Assembly: GCF_900115505.1 (NCBI RefSeq)
Contig: NZ_FOWQ01000002.1
Coordinates: forward strand, 310,001-374,000
Reading direction: 5' to 3'
DNA: 64,000 nucleotides
Source of the DNA: Geodermatophilus dictyosporus
GTDB taxonomy: Bacteria > Actinomycetota > Actinomycetes > Mycobacteriales > Geodermatophilaceae
The notes under the pieces are model-generated. The model was not told the origin of the DNA and searched no databases. It saw only the letters and a program-made list of their open reading frames with translations. Positions 24,137 to 32,918 of the stretch are shown one piece after another (the stretch's first letter is position 1; every line of letters begins with the position of its first letter). The position numbers were made by a program, and so were the translations under genes.

Positions 24137-24646
24137 TCAGCCGCGGGGCCGTGGCTCCGGTCGGCCGGGCTGCTCCCCGCCGCGGGCCTCGCCGTAGGAG
24201 CGCTTGGGCACCATGACCTTGCGCCGGAACGTGCAGACGACGGTGCCGTCCTGCTTGTAGCCGATGGTCTCGACGTGCACGACGCCGCGGTCGTCCTTCG
24301 ACCTCGACTCGGTCTTGTCCAGGACGGTGGTCTCCCCGTAGACCGTGTCGCCGTGGAAGGTCGGCGCGACGTGCCGCAGCGACTCCACCTCCAGGTTGGC
24401 GATGGCCTTGCCCGAGACGTCCGGGACGCTCATCCCCAGCAGCAGCGAGTAGACGTAGTTGCCGACGACGACGTTCTTCCCGAAGTCGGTGGTCTCCGCC
24501 GCGTAGTGGGCGTCCAGGTGCAGCGGGTGGTGGTTCATCGTGATCAGGCAGAACAGGTGGTCGTCGTACTCGGTGACGGTCTTCCCGGGCCAGTGCTTGT
24601 ACACCGCCCCGACCTCGAACTCCTCGTAGTACCGGCCGAACTGCAT
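24137..24646 (-). CDS. MaoC-like (hot-dog) enoyl-CoA hydratase
   Basis: 169 residues. YYEEFEVGAVYKHWPGKTVTEYDDHLFC and MNHHPLHLDAHYA hold the Asp/His catalytic pair of MaoC hydratases, and GNYVYSLLLGMSV and FHGDTVYGETTVL follow as in the mesaconyl-CoA/R-specific hydratase group. It should hydrate a trans-2-enoyl-CoA. A 20-residue charged tail is extra. The ATG at 24646 has GGGAG 6 bases upstream. It stands alone, with no beta-oxidation genes beside it. Confidence 0.85.
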   Translation of the reverse strand: MQFGRYYEEFEVGAVYKHWPGKTVTEYDDHLFCLITMNHHPLHLDAHYAAETTDFGKNVVVGNYVYSLLLGMSVPDVSGKAIANLEVESLRHVAPTFHGDTVYGETTVLDKTESRSKDDRGVVHVETIGYKQDGTVVCTFRRKVMVPKRSYGEARGGEQPGRPEPRPRG

Positions 24647-24762
24647 CTGCGCGCTCCCGACGTCGTCGTGGGGTGGGCGGGGTCTGCGCGCGGGGCGTCC
24701 CGGCACGGGCGGCCCGTGTGCCACGGCGCGCGCCGGTGACCCGTCTGGACGGCCGCCGATCC

Positions 24763-24768
24763 TACGAT
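24763..24768 (+). promoter_or_regulatory. -10 box of the HTTM operon (leaderless)
   Basis: TACGAT, 6 bases before the GTG at 24775, the same leaderless geometry as at 23650 and 41552. Confidence 0.5.
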
Positions 24769-24774
24769 GCCCCG

Positions 24775-25263
24775 GTGGTCCAGCTCTCCCGCGCCGTCGA
24801 CCCCGCGGAGGCGGAGGTGGTGCGGCTCTCCCCTGCCGGGCGACGCGCCCGCCTGGTCGCGACCGCGGTCGTCCTGGCGCTCCTGCTGGCCGGCACGGTC
24901 TGGGGCACGGACGCCCACTTCCCGTTCGGCCCGTTCAAGATGTACTCGACCCGCGCGGCCAACGACGCCCCGGTCGTGTCCACCCGCGTCGTCGGACTGA
25001 CCGGCGACGGCCGGGAGGTGCGCCTGTCCGGCGGCGAGGTGGGGCTGCGGCGCGCCGAGTTCGAGGGCCAGCTGCCGCGCCTGGTCGAGGACCCCTCGCT
25101 GCTGGTCCTGCTGGCCGACACCTACGCCGAGCACCACCCCGGCGGGCCGCAGCTGGTCGAGGTGCAGGTGGTGCTGCGCCGCTTCGAGCTCGTCGACGGC
25201 CAGCGCACCGGCGCGTGGGCCGACGAGGTGCTCGTCGAGCAGGAACTGGAGGTCGGCCCGTGA
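24775..25263 (+). CDS. Single-pass membrane protein paired with HTTM gene
   Basis: 162 residues with one transmembrane helix (about 28-46, LVATAVVLALLLAGTVWG) and an outside domain that begins DAHFPFGPFKMYSTRA. I do not recognise a family; the FPFGPFKMYS motif is distinctive and recurs in proteins next to HTTM-domain genes (recollection, not checked). The GTG start follows TACGAT by 6 bases. Its stop overlaps the start of the next gene as GTGA, so the two products probably work together in the membrane. Confidence 0.7.
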   Translation: MVQLSRAVDPAEAEVVRLSPAGRRARLVATAVVLALLLAGTVWGTDAHFPFGPFKMYSTRAANDAPVVSTRVVGLTGDGREVRLSGGEVGLRRAEFEGQLPRLVEDPSLLVLLADTYAEHHPGGPQLVEVQVVLRRFELVDGQRTGAWADEVLVEQELEVGP

Positions 25264-26201
25264 GCGCCACCCTGCCCACCGCCGAGGCCGCCACCCGGCC
25301 GGCCGGCCGCCGCCCCCTGGCCGCCCTGCGCGGCTTCTGGACGCGGCCCGTGCCGCTCGCGCGGATCGCGGTGTTCCGTACCATCGCCTACCTGTTCGTC
25401 CCGGTCGACGTCTTCCTCACCACCGCGTGGGTGAGCGCCCACGCCGACGTGCCGACCGCCTACTACCAGCCGCTGGTCGTCGGCCAGCTGCTGCCGCTGC
25501 CCACGCCGACCCCGACGGTCGTGTTCGTCGTCCAGTGGGCCCTGGTGGCCTGCGCGCTGGCAGCGGCCACCGGTCGCGCCCCCCGCCTGCTCGGTACCGC
25601 GGTGTTCCTCCTCTACTTCGAGTGGATGGTCATCGCGATGAGCTACGGCAAGGTCGACCACGACCGCATCGCCTACCTCGTCGCCCTCGCCGTGCTGCCG
25701 ACCATCGGCGTGGCCCGCTGGCGCGACCGCCGCTCGTCGGAGGCCGCCGGCTGGGCGATGGCCGCGGTGTTCGTCACCGTGATGCTCACCTACTTCCTCG
25801 CCGCCTGGGCGAAGGTGCGCTTCGGCGGCTGGGACTGGGCGACGGGCTCGACGATCACCCGCGCGGTCATCCGCCGGGGCACGGCGCTCTCGGACTGGAC
25901 GCTCGACGTGCCCGGCCTGCTCACGGCCGCGCAGTGGGGAATGCTCGTCGTCGAGTTCGCCGCGCCGCTGATGCTGCTGGTCCGCTCCGACCGGGCCCGG
26001 ATGGCGCTGGTGGTCTTCCTGCTCGGCTTCCACCTCATGGTGTTCGGCGGGCTGCGGATCATCTTCCTGCCGCACTGCGTGGCGATCCTGTCGATCCTGC
26101 CGTGGGAGCGCGCGCCGGAGGCCCTCGCCGCGGTGCGCTCCCGGCGGGGGCGGTCGGCCGGGCGGACCGGCGTGGTCCCGGCCGCGGCCCCACCCGTCTG
26201 A
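25260..26201 (+). CDS. HTTM (vitamin K-dependent carboxylase-like) membrane protein
   Basis: 313 residues with about six to eight hydrophobic helices. RPVPLARIAVFRTIAYLF opens it, and YGKVDHDRIAYL, SRWRDRR and FHLMVFGGLRIIFLPH are typical of HTTM proteins, the bacterial relatives of gamma-glutamyl carboxylase. The catalytic lysine region of true carboxylases is not identifiable, so enzymatic activity is open. The start GTG at 25260 overlaps the previous stop. No prenylquinone gene is nearby. Confidence 0.75.
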   Translation: MSATLPTAEAATRPAGRRPLAALRGFWTRPVPLARIAVFRTIAYLFVPVDVFLTTAWVSAHADVPTAYYQPLVVGQLLPLPTPTPTVVFVVQWALVACALAAATGRAPRLLGTAVFLLYFEWMVIAMSYGKVDHDRIAYLVALAVLPTIGVARWRDRRSSEAAGWAMAAVFVTVMLTYFLAAWAKVRFGGWDWATGSTITRAVIRRGTALSDWTLDVPGLLTAAQWGMLVVEFAAPLMLLVRSDRARMALVVFLLGFHLMVFGGLRIIFLPHCVAILSILPWERAPEALAAVRSRRGRSAGRTGVVPAAAPPV

Positions 26202-26213
26202 CCGGCCGCCCGC

Positions 26214-26507
26214 TCAGAGCAGCGCACCGATGCGGGCCGCCATGTCCGCCTCGTGTTGCTGGTAGGAGCCGGCCACCTGGTCGAGCAGGCCGCCCATGCC
26301 GGTCAGCGCGTCGCTGACCCCCTGGGCGGAGAGCCGCCACTGCTCGTAGAGCGCGCTGAACTGCACGGCGGCCTGGCTGTCGGTCCAGCCGTCGAGCACC
26401 GAGGTGTTGACGCTGCTCGACAGGGTCGCGTGGCGCGACGCGGTCTCGGCCGCCTCGGCCTGGCACTGCCCGGCCATCGACTGCAGCGTGGCGATGTCGA
26501 CCTTCAT
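26214..26507 (-). CDS. WXG100-family protein (Esx-like) with WTD in place of WXG
   Basis: 97 residues, all helical: helix 1 from MKVDIATLQSMAGQCQAE, a turn VLDGWTDSQAA (tryptophan at 41, but Asp where glycine is expected), helix 2 to the end. The C-terminal SYQQHEADM matches the YxxxD/E export signal of ESX substrates (Tyr82, Glu86). Two Esx proteins normally pair; only one is here. It is transcribed away from the FtsK/EccC ATPase gene, with 152 bases between them. GGGAGGG precedes the ATG by 3-4 bases. Confidence 0.85.
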   Translation of the reverse strand: MKVDIATLQSMAGQCQAEAAETASRHATLSSSVNTSVLDGWTDSQAAVQFSALYEQWRLSAQGVSDALTGMGGLLDQVAGSYQQHEADMAARIGALL

Positions 26508-26659
26508 GGTCCCTCCCGTCCGGTCCGGGTCCCTCCCGGTGGCAGCGGACGGTAGGCCGGTCCGGCCGGGCGGCCGGCCGGCCCGTCCACAGGCGGCCCC
26601 CCGTCCACAGCTCACCGGCCCGGCACCTGCGACGGCCGGGACCCCCGCAGGGTCGGTGC

Positions 26660-29600
26660 GTGCCCGACGTCCCCCTCGCCGCCGAACCCCGCTGCTGGAC
26701 CGTCGTGGGGCCCGCTGGGCCCGTCGACGTCGTGGTCCGGGCCGCGGACGACGCCCGGCTCGACAGCGTCCTGCCCGCGCTCGCCGCCGCCCTCGGCGCT
26801 CCGGCGGCGGGCCTGTGGTCCGGCACCGGCCGGCTGGCCGGCGACCTCCCGCTGGGCGACGCCGCCCTCGCCCACGGTGCCGTCCTCGGCCTCGGCCGGC
26901 CGGCCGCGCGCGCGCGCACGCCCCCGCAGAGCCCGCTGGAGCTGCACGTCGTCGGTGGCCCGGCGGCCGGCACCACCGTGCCGCTGGTCGCCGGACGGCA
27001 CGTCCTCGGCCGCGGGACCGCCGCCACGCTGCCCCTGCCGGACGCCGGTGTCTCCCGCCGGCACGTGCTGCTCGACGTGGGTGCCGGGGGCATCGCCGTG
27101 ACCGACCTCGGGTCCACCAACGGGAGCCGGCTCGACGGCGCCGACCTCGGCTCCGGCCCCCGGGACTGGCCCTCGGGGACGGTGCTCCGGCTGGGCGGCA
27201 GCTCCCTGGCGGTCTCCGGCCCCCGCGACGGCCCGGCCGGACTCCGCCCCGCGCCGGCAGGCCGGGTGCTCGTGCAGCCCGCGCCGCACCCCGTCCCGGT
27301 GCGGCCGGAGGTCGAGGTCCGGCTGCCCGACGCCCCCGTGGCCGCCTCCCGCCGGCGGCTGGCCTGGGTGGCCGTCGTCCTCCCCGCGGCCGCGGGCGGG
27401 ACGATGGCCTGGCTGCTGTCGGCGCCGACGTTCCTGTTCTTCGCGCTGCTCGGTCCGGTGGTCGCGGTGGCCACCTGGCTCTCCGACCGGTGGAGCGGGT
27501 CCCGCGGCGGGCGGCGCGCGGCCGCGGTCCACGCGGAGGAGACGCGGGTGGCGCGCGTTCGCCTGGCCGAGGCCGTGCGCGCCGACGTGCGGTCGGCCCG
27601 CGCCACCTGGCCCGACCTCGCCGCCCTCGCGACGGCGGCGCGGCGGCGGACCGGCCTGCTGTGGAACCGCGGCGCCGCCGACGCCGAGACGCTGGTCGTC
27701 CGGCTGGGCACCGGTGCCGGCGCCACCCGGGTCCGGCGGGTCGAGGAGGGCCGGCGGGAGCCCGAGACGGCAGCCGACCTGCCGGTGACCGTCGACCTGC
27801 GCCGGACCGGCGGGCTGGCCGTGACCGGCCCGCGCGGCCCCGCGCTCGACGTCGTGGCCGGGGTCCTGGCCCAGCTGGTGACGCTGTCCCCACCCGGGGA
27901 CGTCGACGTCGCCGTGCTGACGACGGCCTGCCGGCTGGCCGACTGGGCGTGGACCCGCTGGTTGCCGCACCTGTCCCCCGGCGGCGTGCACGTCCGCCCG
28001 GACGCCAGCGGGGCGGCCGCCGCGGCCGACGCCGCGCTGCTGTCCTGGCTCCGCGGCCTGACCACGGGCGGGCAGCGGCCGCGCACCGGCGGCCCGAGCG
28101 AACCGGCGCGTCCCCGACCCGCCCGGTGGCTGGTCCTGCTCGTCGACCGGCCGGTCGACCCGGCGCTGCGGACGGCGCTGCGCGACTGCCGGGGGGCCGG
28201 CGTCGTCGTGCTCGGCCCCGCCGGCCGGGCCGACGAGCTCCCGGGTGCCGACGCCGTCCTGCAGGTCGCCGGCGAGACCGGGGACACCGGGCTGCTCGAC
28301 GGTGGCGGCGCGGACCGCACCGAGCTGGCCGTGGACCGACTGCCCCGCGCGGTCGCCGCACGGCTCGCCCGGGACCTGGCTCCCCTGGCCCCGGTCCGCC
28401 CGGCGGCGGGCCTGCCCGCGGTGGTCCGGCTGCTCGACCTGGTCGGGGGCGGCCCCGGCGCGCCCGTCGCACCGGAGTGGTCCCGGGACCGGGGGTCGCT
28501 GCGAGCCCGGCTGGGGGTCGGCGCGGACGGCGTGGTCGAGGTCGACCTCTGCCGTGACGGACCGCACGCCCTCGTCGCCGGGACGACCGGCTCGGGGAAG
28601 TCCGAGCTGCTGCGGACGCTGGTCGCGGCCCTGGCGCTGGCCCACCCGCCCGACCGGTGCTCCTTCCTGCTCGTCGACTACAAGGGCGGGGCCGCCTTCG
28701 CCGAGGCCGTGGCGCTGCCGCACACCGTCGGCCTGGTGACCGACCTCGACGGCGCCGCGACGGTCCGGGCGCTGCGCTCGCTCACCGCCGAGCTCGCCCG
28801 CCGCGAGGCCGTCCTCGCCGCCGCTGGTGTGGCCGACGTCGCGGCGCTCCCCGCGGACGTGGAGCTGGCCCGGCTGGTGATCGTGGTCGACGAGTTCGCC
28901 GGGCTGGTCGAGACGCTGCCGGAGTTCGTGTCGGGCCTCGTGGGGATCGCCCAGCGGGGGCGTTCGCTGGGGGTGCACCTGGTGCTGGCGACCCAGCGGC
29001 CCGGTGGCGTCGTCTCACCGGAGATCCGCGCCAACTGCTCGCTGCGCCTGTGCCTGCGCACCACGGGCGAGGCCGACTCCCGGGACGTGCTCGGCGGTCC
29101 CGAGGCGGCGGCGGTCCCGGTGGACCGCCCGGGTCGCGGGTTCCTCCGGGTCGGCAGCGAGCGCCCGGTGCCCTTCCAGTCCGCCCGCGTGGCCCTCGCC
29201 GCCCCGGCGGAGGTCACCACCGGACCCGTGGTCCGGCGGTGGGCGTGGCCGGTGGTGGAGCCGGTGGTGGAGCCGGTGGTGGAGCCGGTAGCCGATCGCG
29301 GGGAGACCGTGACCGGCCCGTCCGACCTCGCCCGCGTCACCGCGGCCGTCACCGCCCACGCGGAGGCGGCGGGGATCCCCGCACCGCACCGGCCGTGGCA
29401 ACCGCCGCTGCCCGGGCGGATCGGCGCCGAGGAGCTCGGCGGCGCCGGTCGCCCGCCGACGGAGCTCCTGGTCGGCCTCGTCGACCACCCGGACCGGCAG
29501 CGCCGCGCCCCCCTGGTGCTCGACCTGACCCGCGGCGGAGGCTGGCTGGCCGTCGGGGGGCCCCGCAGCGGCCGGACGACGCTGCTCCGGACCGTCCTCG

Positions 29601-30877
29601 CCGAGGCGGTCGGCCGCCTGCCGCCGAGCCGGCTGCACGTCCACGTCCTCGACCACGGTGGCGGCGCGCTGGCCGCCGAGGCGGCGCGGTTGCCGCACAC
29701 CGGGACGGTGGTGGGTGCGGCCGACGCGCTGCGCACCGTCCGCCTGCTCGCCCGGCTCACCGAGCACACGGCCGCCCGCCGGGCCGGCGGGATGGCCCCC
29801 GGCCCGGCGGTGCTCCTGCTCGTCGACGGCGTCGAGTCGCTGCTGGCACAGCTGGACGAGGCGGTGCCGGGCTCGGGGTCGGCGGACCTGCTGCGCCTGG
29901 TCCGCGACGGCGCGGCCGCCGGCCTGACCTGCGTGCTGACCGGGGACCGCGCGGTGCCCGGTGGCCGGCTGGCCGCGGCGGCAGGGACCCGGCTGGTCCT
30001 GCCGCTGCCCGACCGTGCCGACTACGCCGTCGCCGGGATCCCGGTGCGGGCGGTGCCCGCCGAGCGGCCGCCCGGCCGCGCCCTGCTCGGGGAGCAGGCG
30101 CTCGAGTGCCAGCTGGCGCTCCCCCGGCCGCTGCGCCCGGCCTCAGGCGCCTCCCTCGGGCCGGCGCCGGTGCGCATCCTCCCGTTGCCGCCGGATCCCC
30201 GGCTGTCGGCAGCCGAGGCGGAGGGCGGACCCGACGCGCTGCCCCTGGGCCCCGGCGGCGACGAGGGCACCCCGCTCACGGTCGACCTGCGCCGCGGAGG
30301 CGGGCTGCTGGTCGTGGGGCCGCCGCGCAGCGGCCGGACGACCACCCTGGACGCCCTCGCCGCGACGCTGCTGCGGTCGGGCACCGCGGTCGCCCGGCTG
30401 GTCGCCGGCCGGCGGGCGGCCGGCCGCGGACCCGCCGACGCCACCGCTCTGGCCGCCGACGACCCGGCGGGCTGGCGCGCGTGGCTGGCGGCGCTGGACG
30501 GTCCGGGCGCGGTGCTGCTCGACGACGCCGGCGCGCTCGCCGACCACCCCGTGGTCGCGTCGATGACCGCTGCCGGTCTGGCCGACGCCGACGTCGTGGT
30601 GCTCGCCGCCGGGACGGCCGGTGAGCTCTCGGCCGTCTTCCGCGGGCCGGTCGCCGACCTGCGCCGGTCGCGCAGCGGCCTGCTGCTGTGCCCGGGTCCC
30701 GGGGACGCCGACCTGCTGGGCACCCGGCTCCCGCGGACGCCGGTCCCGGTCCGGCCGGGCTCGGGCTGGCTGGTCACCGCGGGAACGGCGCAGCGGGTGC
30801 AGGTGGCCCGCCACCGGGACCCGGCACCGGCCGCCGGCGTCGGGGACGGACCGGCCGGGGAGCGGGCGGCGGCGTGA
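26660..30877 (+). CDS. FHA-FtsK/SpoIIIE-type ESX secretion ATPase (EccC-like)
   Basis: 1405 residues. Order: an N-terminal ubiquitin-like stretch, a forkhead-associated domain at about 93-187 (GRHVLGRG, VSRRHVLLD, LGSTNGSRLDG), two adjacent transmembrane segments (about 233-275), then three FtsK/SpoIIIE ATPase domains. The first has a normal Walker A (GTTGSGKSELL, about 641-651) and Walker B LVIVVDEFAGL. The second and third read GPRSGRTT (about 968) and GPPRSGRTT (about 1217), with Arg for Lys. In EccC the first domain is active and the other two bind substrate. No eccB, eccD, eccE or mycosin is in the window. Confidence 0.9.
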   Translation: MPDVPLAAEPRCWTVVGPAGPVDVVVRAADDARLDSVLPALAAALGAPAAGLWSGTGRLAGDLPLGDAALAHGAVLGLGRPAARARTPPQSPLELHVVGGPAAGTTVPLVAGRHVLGRGTAATLPLPDAGVSRRHVLLDVGAGGIAVTDLGSTNGSRLDGADLGSGPRDWPSGTVLRLGGSSLAVSGPRDGPAGLRPAPAGRVLVQPAPHPVPVRPEVEVRLPDAPVAASRRRLAWVAVVLPAAAGGTMAWLLSAPTFLFFALLGPVVAVATWLSDRWSGSRGGRRAAAVHAEETRVARVRLAEAVRADVRSARATWPDLAALATAARRRTGLLWNRGAADAETLVVRLGTGAGATRVRRVEEGRREPETAADLPVTVDLRRTGGLAVTGPRGPALDVVAGVLAQLVTLSPPGDVDVAVLTTACRLADWAWTRWLPHLSPGGVHVRPDASGAAAAADAALLSWLRGLTTGGQRPRTGGPSEPARPRPARWLVLLVDRPVDPALRTALRDCRGAGVVVLGPAGRADELPGADAVLQVAGETGDTGLLDGGGADRTELAVDRLPRAVAARLARDLAPLAPVRPAAGLPAVVRLLDLVGGGPGAPVAPEWSRDRGSLRARLGVGADGVVEVDLCRDGPHALVAGTTGSGKSELLRTLVAALALAHPPDRCSFLLVDYKGGAAFAEAVALPHTVGLVTDLDGAATVRALRSLTAELARREAVLAAAGVADVAALPADVELARLVIVVDEFAGLVETLPEFVSGLVGIAQRGRSLGVHLVLATQRPGGVVSPEIRANCSLRLCLRTTGEADSRDVLGGPEAAAVPVDRPGRGFLRVGSERPVPFQSARVALAAPAEVTTGPVVRRWAWPVVEPVVEPVVEPVADRGETVTGPSDLARVTAAVTAHAEAAGIPAPHRPWQPPLPGRIGAEELGGAGRPPTELLVGLVDHPDRQRRAPLVLDLTRGGGWLAVGGPRSGRTTLLRTVLAEAVGRLPPSRLHVHVLDHGGGALAAEAARLPHTGTVVGAADALRTVRLLARLTEHTAARRAGGMAPGPAVLLLVDGVESLLAQLDEAVPGSGSADLLRLVRDGAAAGLTCVLTGDRAVPGGRLAAAAGTRLVLPLPDRADYAVAGIPVRAVPAERPPGRALLGEQALECQLALPRPLRPASGASLGPAPVRILPLPPDPRLSAAEAEGGPDALPLGPGGDEGTPLTVDLRRGGGLLVVGPPRSGRTTTLDALAATLLRSGTAVARLVAGRRAAGRGPADATALAADDPAGWRAWLAALDGPGAVLLDDAGALADHPVVASMTAAGLADADVVVLAAGTAGELSAVFRGPVADLRRSRSGLLLCPGPGDADLLGTRLPRTPVPVRPGSGWLVTAGTAQRVQVARHRDPAPAAGVGDGPAGERAAA

Positions 30878-30885
30878 GGCGCGGT

Positions 30886-31398
30886 TCAGAGCAGCTCGAG
30901 CGCCGCGCCGATCTCCTGCGTCGCGTACCAGGCGAGGTCGTGGCCCTCGGCCTGGTCCACCACGAACTGGGCGTCGTCGCTGCCGAGGTCGGCCTCCAGC
31001 ACCACGGCGACGGCCGCGCGGACGTCCTCCTCGGCCTCGGCACCGTCGACGTGCGCGCTGGCCACGTCGGCGAGCGCGACGTCGGCGGTGACCCGGACCG
31101 CGCCGGGCTCGGTGTGCGGGTCGTCGAACGGGCTGACCGCGGCGTCGGGGACGTCCGCGGCGAGGACGACGCGGCGGCGCGCCGCGGTGGGGTCGACGTC
31201 GATCAACCGGAGGCTGGCACGGGCGGCGGCCAGGAGCGCGGCGTACTCGAGCTCCTCGAGATCGGCCCCGGCGTCACTGATGGCGTAGAACTCCCGCAGC
31301 CGGGGCGTGACGGCGAAGGCGGTGTGCGGCCCGGTCAGCCGGCCCTCGTCCACGAGGGTGCGCAGGACGCTCGTCGTCGCCGGCAGGTAGATCCGCAC
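30886..31398 (-). CDS. DUF6912-type conserved protein
   Basis: 170 residues, begins VRIYLPATTSVLRTLVDEG and contains AFAVTPRLREFY and RRVVLAADVPDAAV; this start and the acidic C-terminal half match the small actinobacterial group annotated DUF6912. No function is known. The GTG start has GGGAG 7 bases upstream. It lies 8 bases from the EccC stop, convergent, and 87 bases downstream of the acyltransferase gene's stop on the other side. Confidence 0.65.
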   Translation of the reverse strand: MRIYLPATTSVLRTLVDEGRLTGPHTAFAVTPRLREFYAISDAGADLEELEYAALLAAARASLRLIDVDPTAARRRVVLAADVPDAAVSPFDDPHTEPGAVRVTADVALADVASAHVDGAEAEEDVRAAVAVVLEADLGSDDAQFVVDQAEGHDLAWYATQEIGAALELL

Positions 31399-31485
31399 CC
31401 GGCGGCTCCCTTCGTCGGTGGGACGCCGACGGTAACCCGCGGCCACCCGCCGCCGGGGAGCGCCCGGGACGCCGCCGGCGGCGCG

Positions 31486-32868
31486 TCAGCGCACCGACTC
31501 GGTGAGCGCGGTGACCTCCTGCTCGACCATGTCGGCCAGCACGTCGACGTCGCCGACGCCGTCGCGGTCGGCGTTGAGGCCCACGTAGACGTGCCCGTCG
31601 TAGCTGGTCATCCCCACGGCGAGGCCCTGGCCGCCCAGCAGCGGTACGACCGGGAAGACCTCGAGCATCCGCGCCCCGGCCGCGTACAGCGGCTGCTGTG
31701 GGCCCGGCACGTTGGTGACGACGAGGCTGAACAGCCGCCGCGACAGGCCGCGGGCCGCGCGGGCCCCCACCGCGTGCAGCGTCGGCGGGGCGAAGCCGGT
31801 GAGCGCGATGAGCGTGTCCGCGCGCACCGAGCGGCCGGACCGGGTGACCCCGCGCATGGCGTAGCTCAGCCGCGCCAGCCGCACCCACGGGTTGGGCTCA
31901 CCCACCGGGAGGTCGACGAGGTGGGCCGACACGCTGCTGCCCGGGAGCTCCTGGTCCTCGCCCTGCACCGACACGGGCACCAGCGCCCGCACCGCCGTCG
32001 AGGCGAGCACCGGCTCCCCGCGGGAGAGCAGCCAGTCGCGCATCGCCCCGGTGAGGACGGTGAGCAGCACGTCGGTGACCGTCCCGCCGTGGGCCTTGCG
32101 GATGCTGCGCAGGTCCTCGAGGGAGGCACGCGCGACCGCCACCCGACGCTGCCGGCCGGCGGTCCGGTTGAGCGGGCCGTGCCGCGGGGGCACGACCGCC
32201 GACCGGGTGGCGCGGACCAGCCCGCCGGCGACGCTGCGCACCCGGGCGGCGGTCGAGCGCAGGTCACCGACCGCCGACCAGGCCACCTCCACGGCCGACG
32301 TCGGCCGCTGCACGTACTCACCGAAGGCGTCGAGCACCAGCTCCACGCGCCCGGGCAGGCGGCGCGGCACCCAGTCGTCGGCGGGAGGGACGGCGACGTC
32401 AGGCCCCGGCTCGAGCAGCACCTGGGCGATGTCCACCGCGCCGAGGCCGTCGACCAGGGCCGGGTGGGTCTTGGTGACCACCGCGACCCGCTTCTCGGCC
32501 AGGCCCTCGACCAGGTAGACCTCCCACAGGGGGCGGTTGCGGTCGAGGGGACGCGAGGTCACCCGCGACACCAGGTCCAGCAGCTGCTGCTGGGTGCCCG
32601 GGCGCGGCACCGCCGAGCGCCGCACGTGGTAGGCGACGTCGAAGTCCGGGTCGTCGGCCCACACCGGGTTGGCCAGGCGCCCGGGCACCTGCACGATCCG
32701 CTGCCGGTAGCGGGGCACCAGGGGCAGCCGGGCCTCCACCAGGTCGGCGAGGGCGTCCAGGCCCCCCGCGACGGGCTCGAGGACCAGCACGCCGGCGACG
32801 TGCAGCGGGGCGCCGTCGTCCTCCAGGTAGAGGAACGACGCGTCCAGGGTGCTCAACCGCTCGGTCAT
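31486..32868 (-). CDS. Wax ester synthase/diacylglycerol acyltransferase family protein
   Basis: 460 residues. LSTLDASFLYLED at the start, NRPLWEVYLVEGL, the motif THPALVDGLG (about 136-145), GDVLLTVLTGAMRDW region and NVPGPQQPLY near the end are the WS/DGAT landmarks. The usual catalytic HHxxxDG reads HPALVDG: the second His is Pro. If the family mechanism holds, acyltransfer may be weak or altered. Normally these enzymes make wax esters or triacylglycerol for storage. GAGGGGG precedes the ATG by 3-4 bases, and TAGCGT (32893-32898) is a likely -10 box. Confidence 0.88.
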   Translation of the reverse strand: MTERLSTLDASFLYLEDDGAPLHVAGVLVLEPVAGGLDALADLVEARLPLVPRYRQRIVQVPGRLANPVWADDPDFDVAYHVRRSAVPRPGTQQQLLDLVSRVTSRPLDRNRPLWEVYLVEGLAEKRVAVVTKTHPALVDGLGAVDIAQVLLEPGPDVAVPPADDWVPRRLPGRVELVLDAFGEYVQRPTSAVEVAWSAVGDLRSTAARVRSVAGGLVRATRSAVVPPRHGPLNRTAGRQRRVAVARASLEDLRSIRKAHGGTVTDVLLTVLTGAMRDWLLSRGEPVLASTAVRALVPVSVQGEDQELPGSSVSAHLVDLPVGEPNPWVRLARLSYAMRGVTRSGRSVRADTLIALTGFAPPTLHAVGARAARGLSRRLFSLVVTNVPGPQQPLYAAGARMLEVFPVVPLLGGQGLAVGMTSYDGHVYVGLNADRDGVGDVDVLADMVEQEVTALTESVR

Positions 32869-32892
32869 CGTCCCCCTCAGGATCGGGTCCCC

Positions 32893-32898
32893 ACGCTA
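32893..32898 (-). promoter_or_regulatory. -10 box of the acyltransferase gene
   Basis: TAGCGT on the minus strand, about 24 bases before the ATG at 32868. A -35 was not identified. Confidence 0.4.
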
Positions 32899-32918
32899 CG
32901 GGGCGGCCGCGATCGCGG

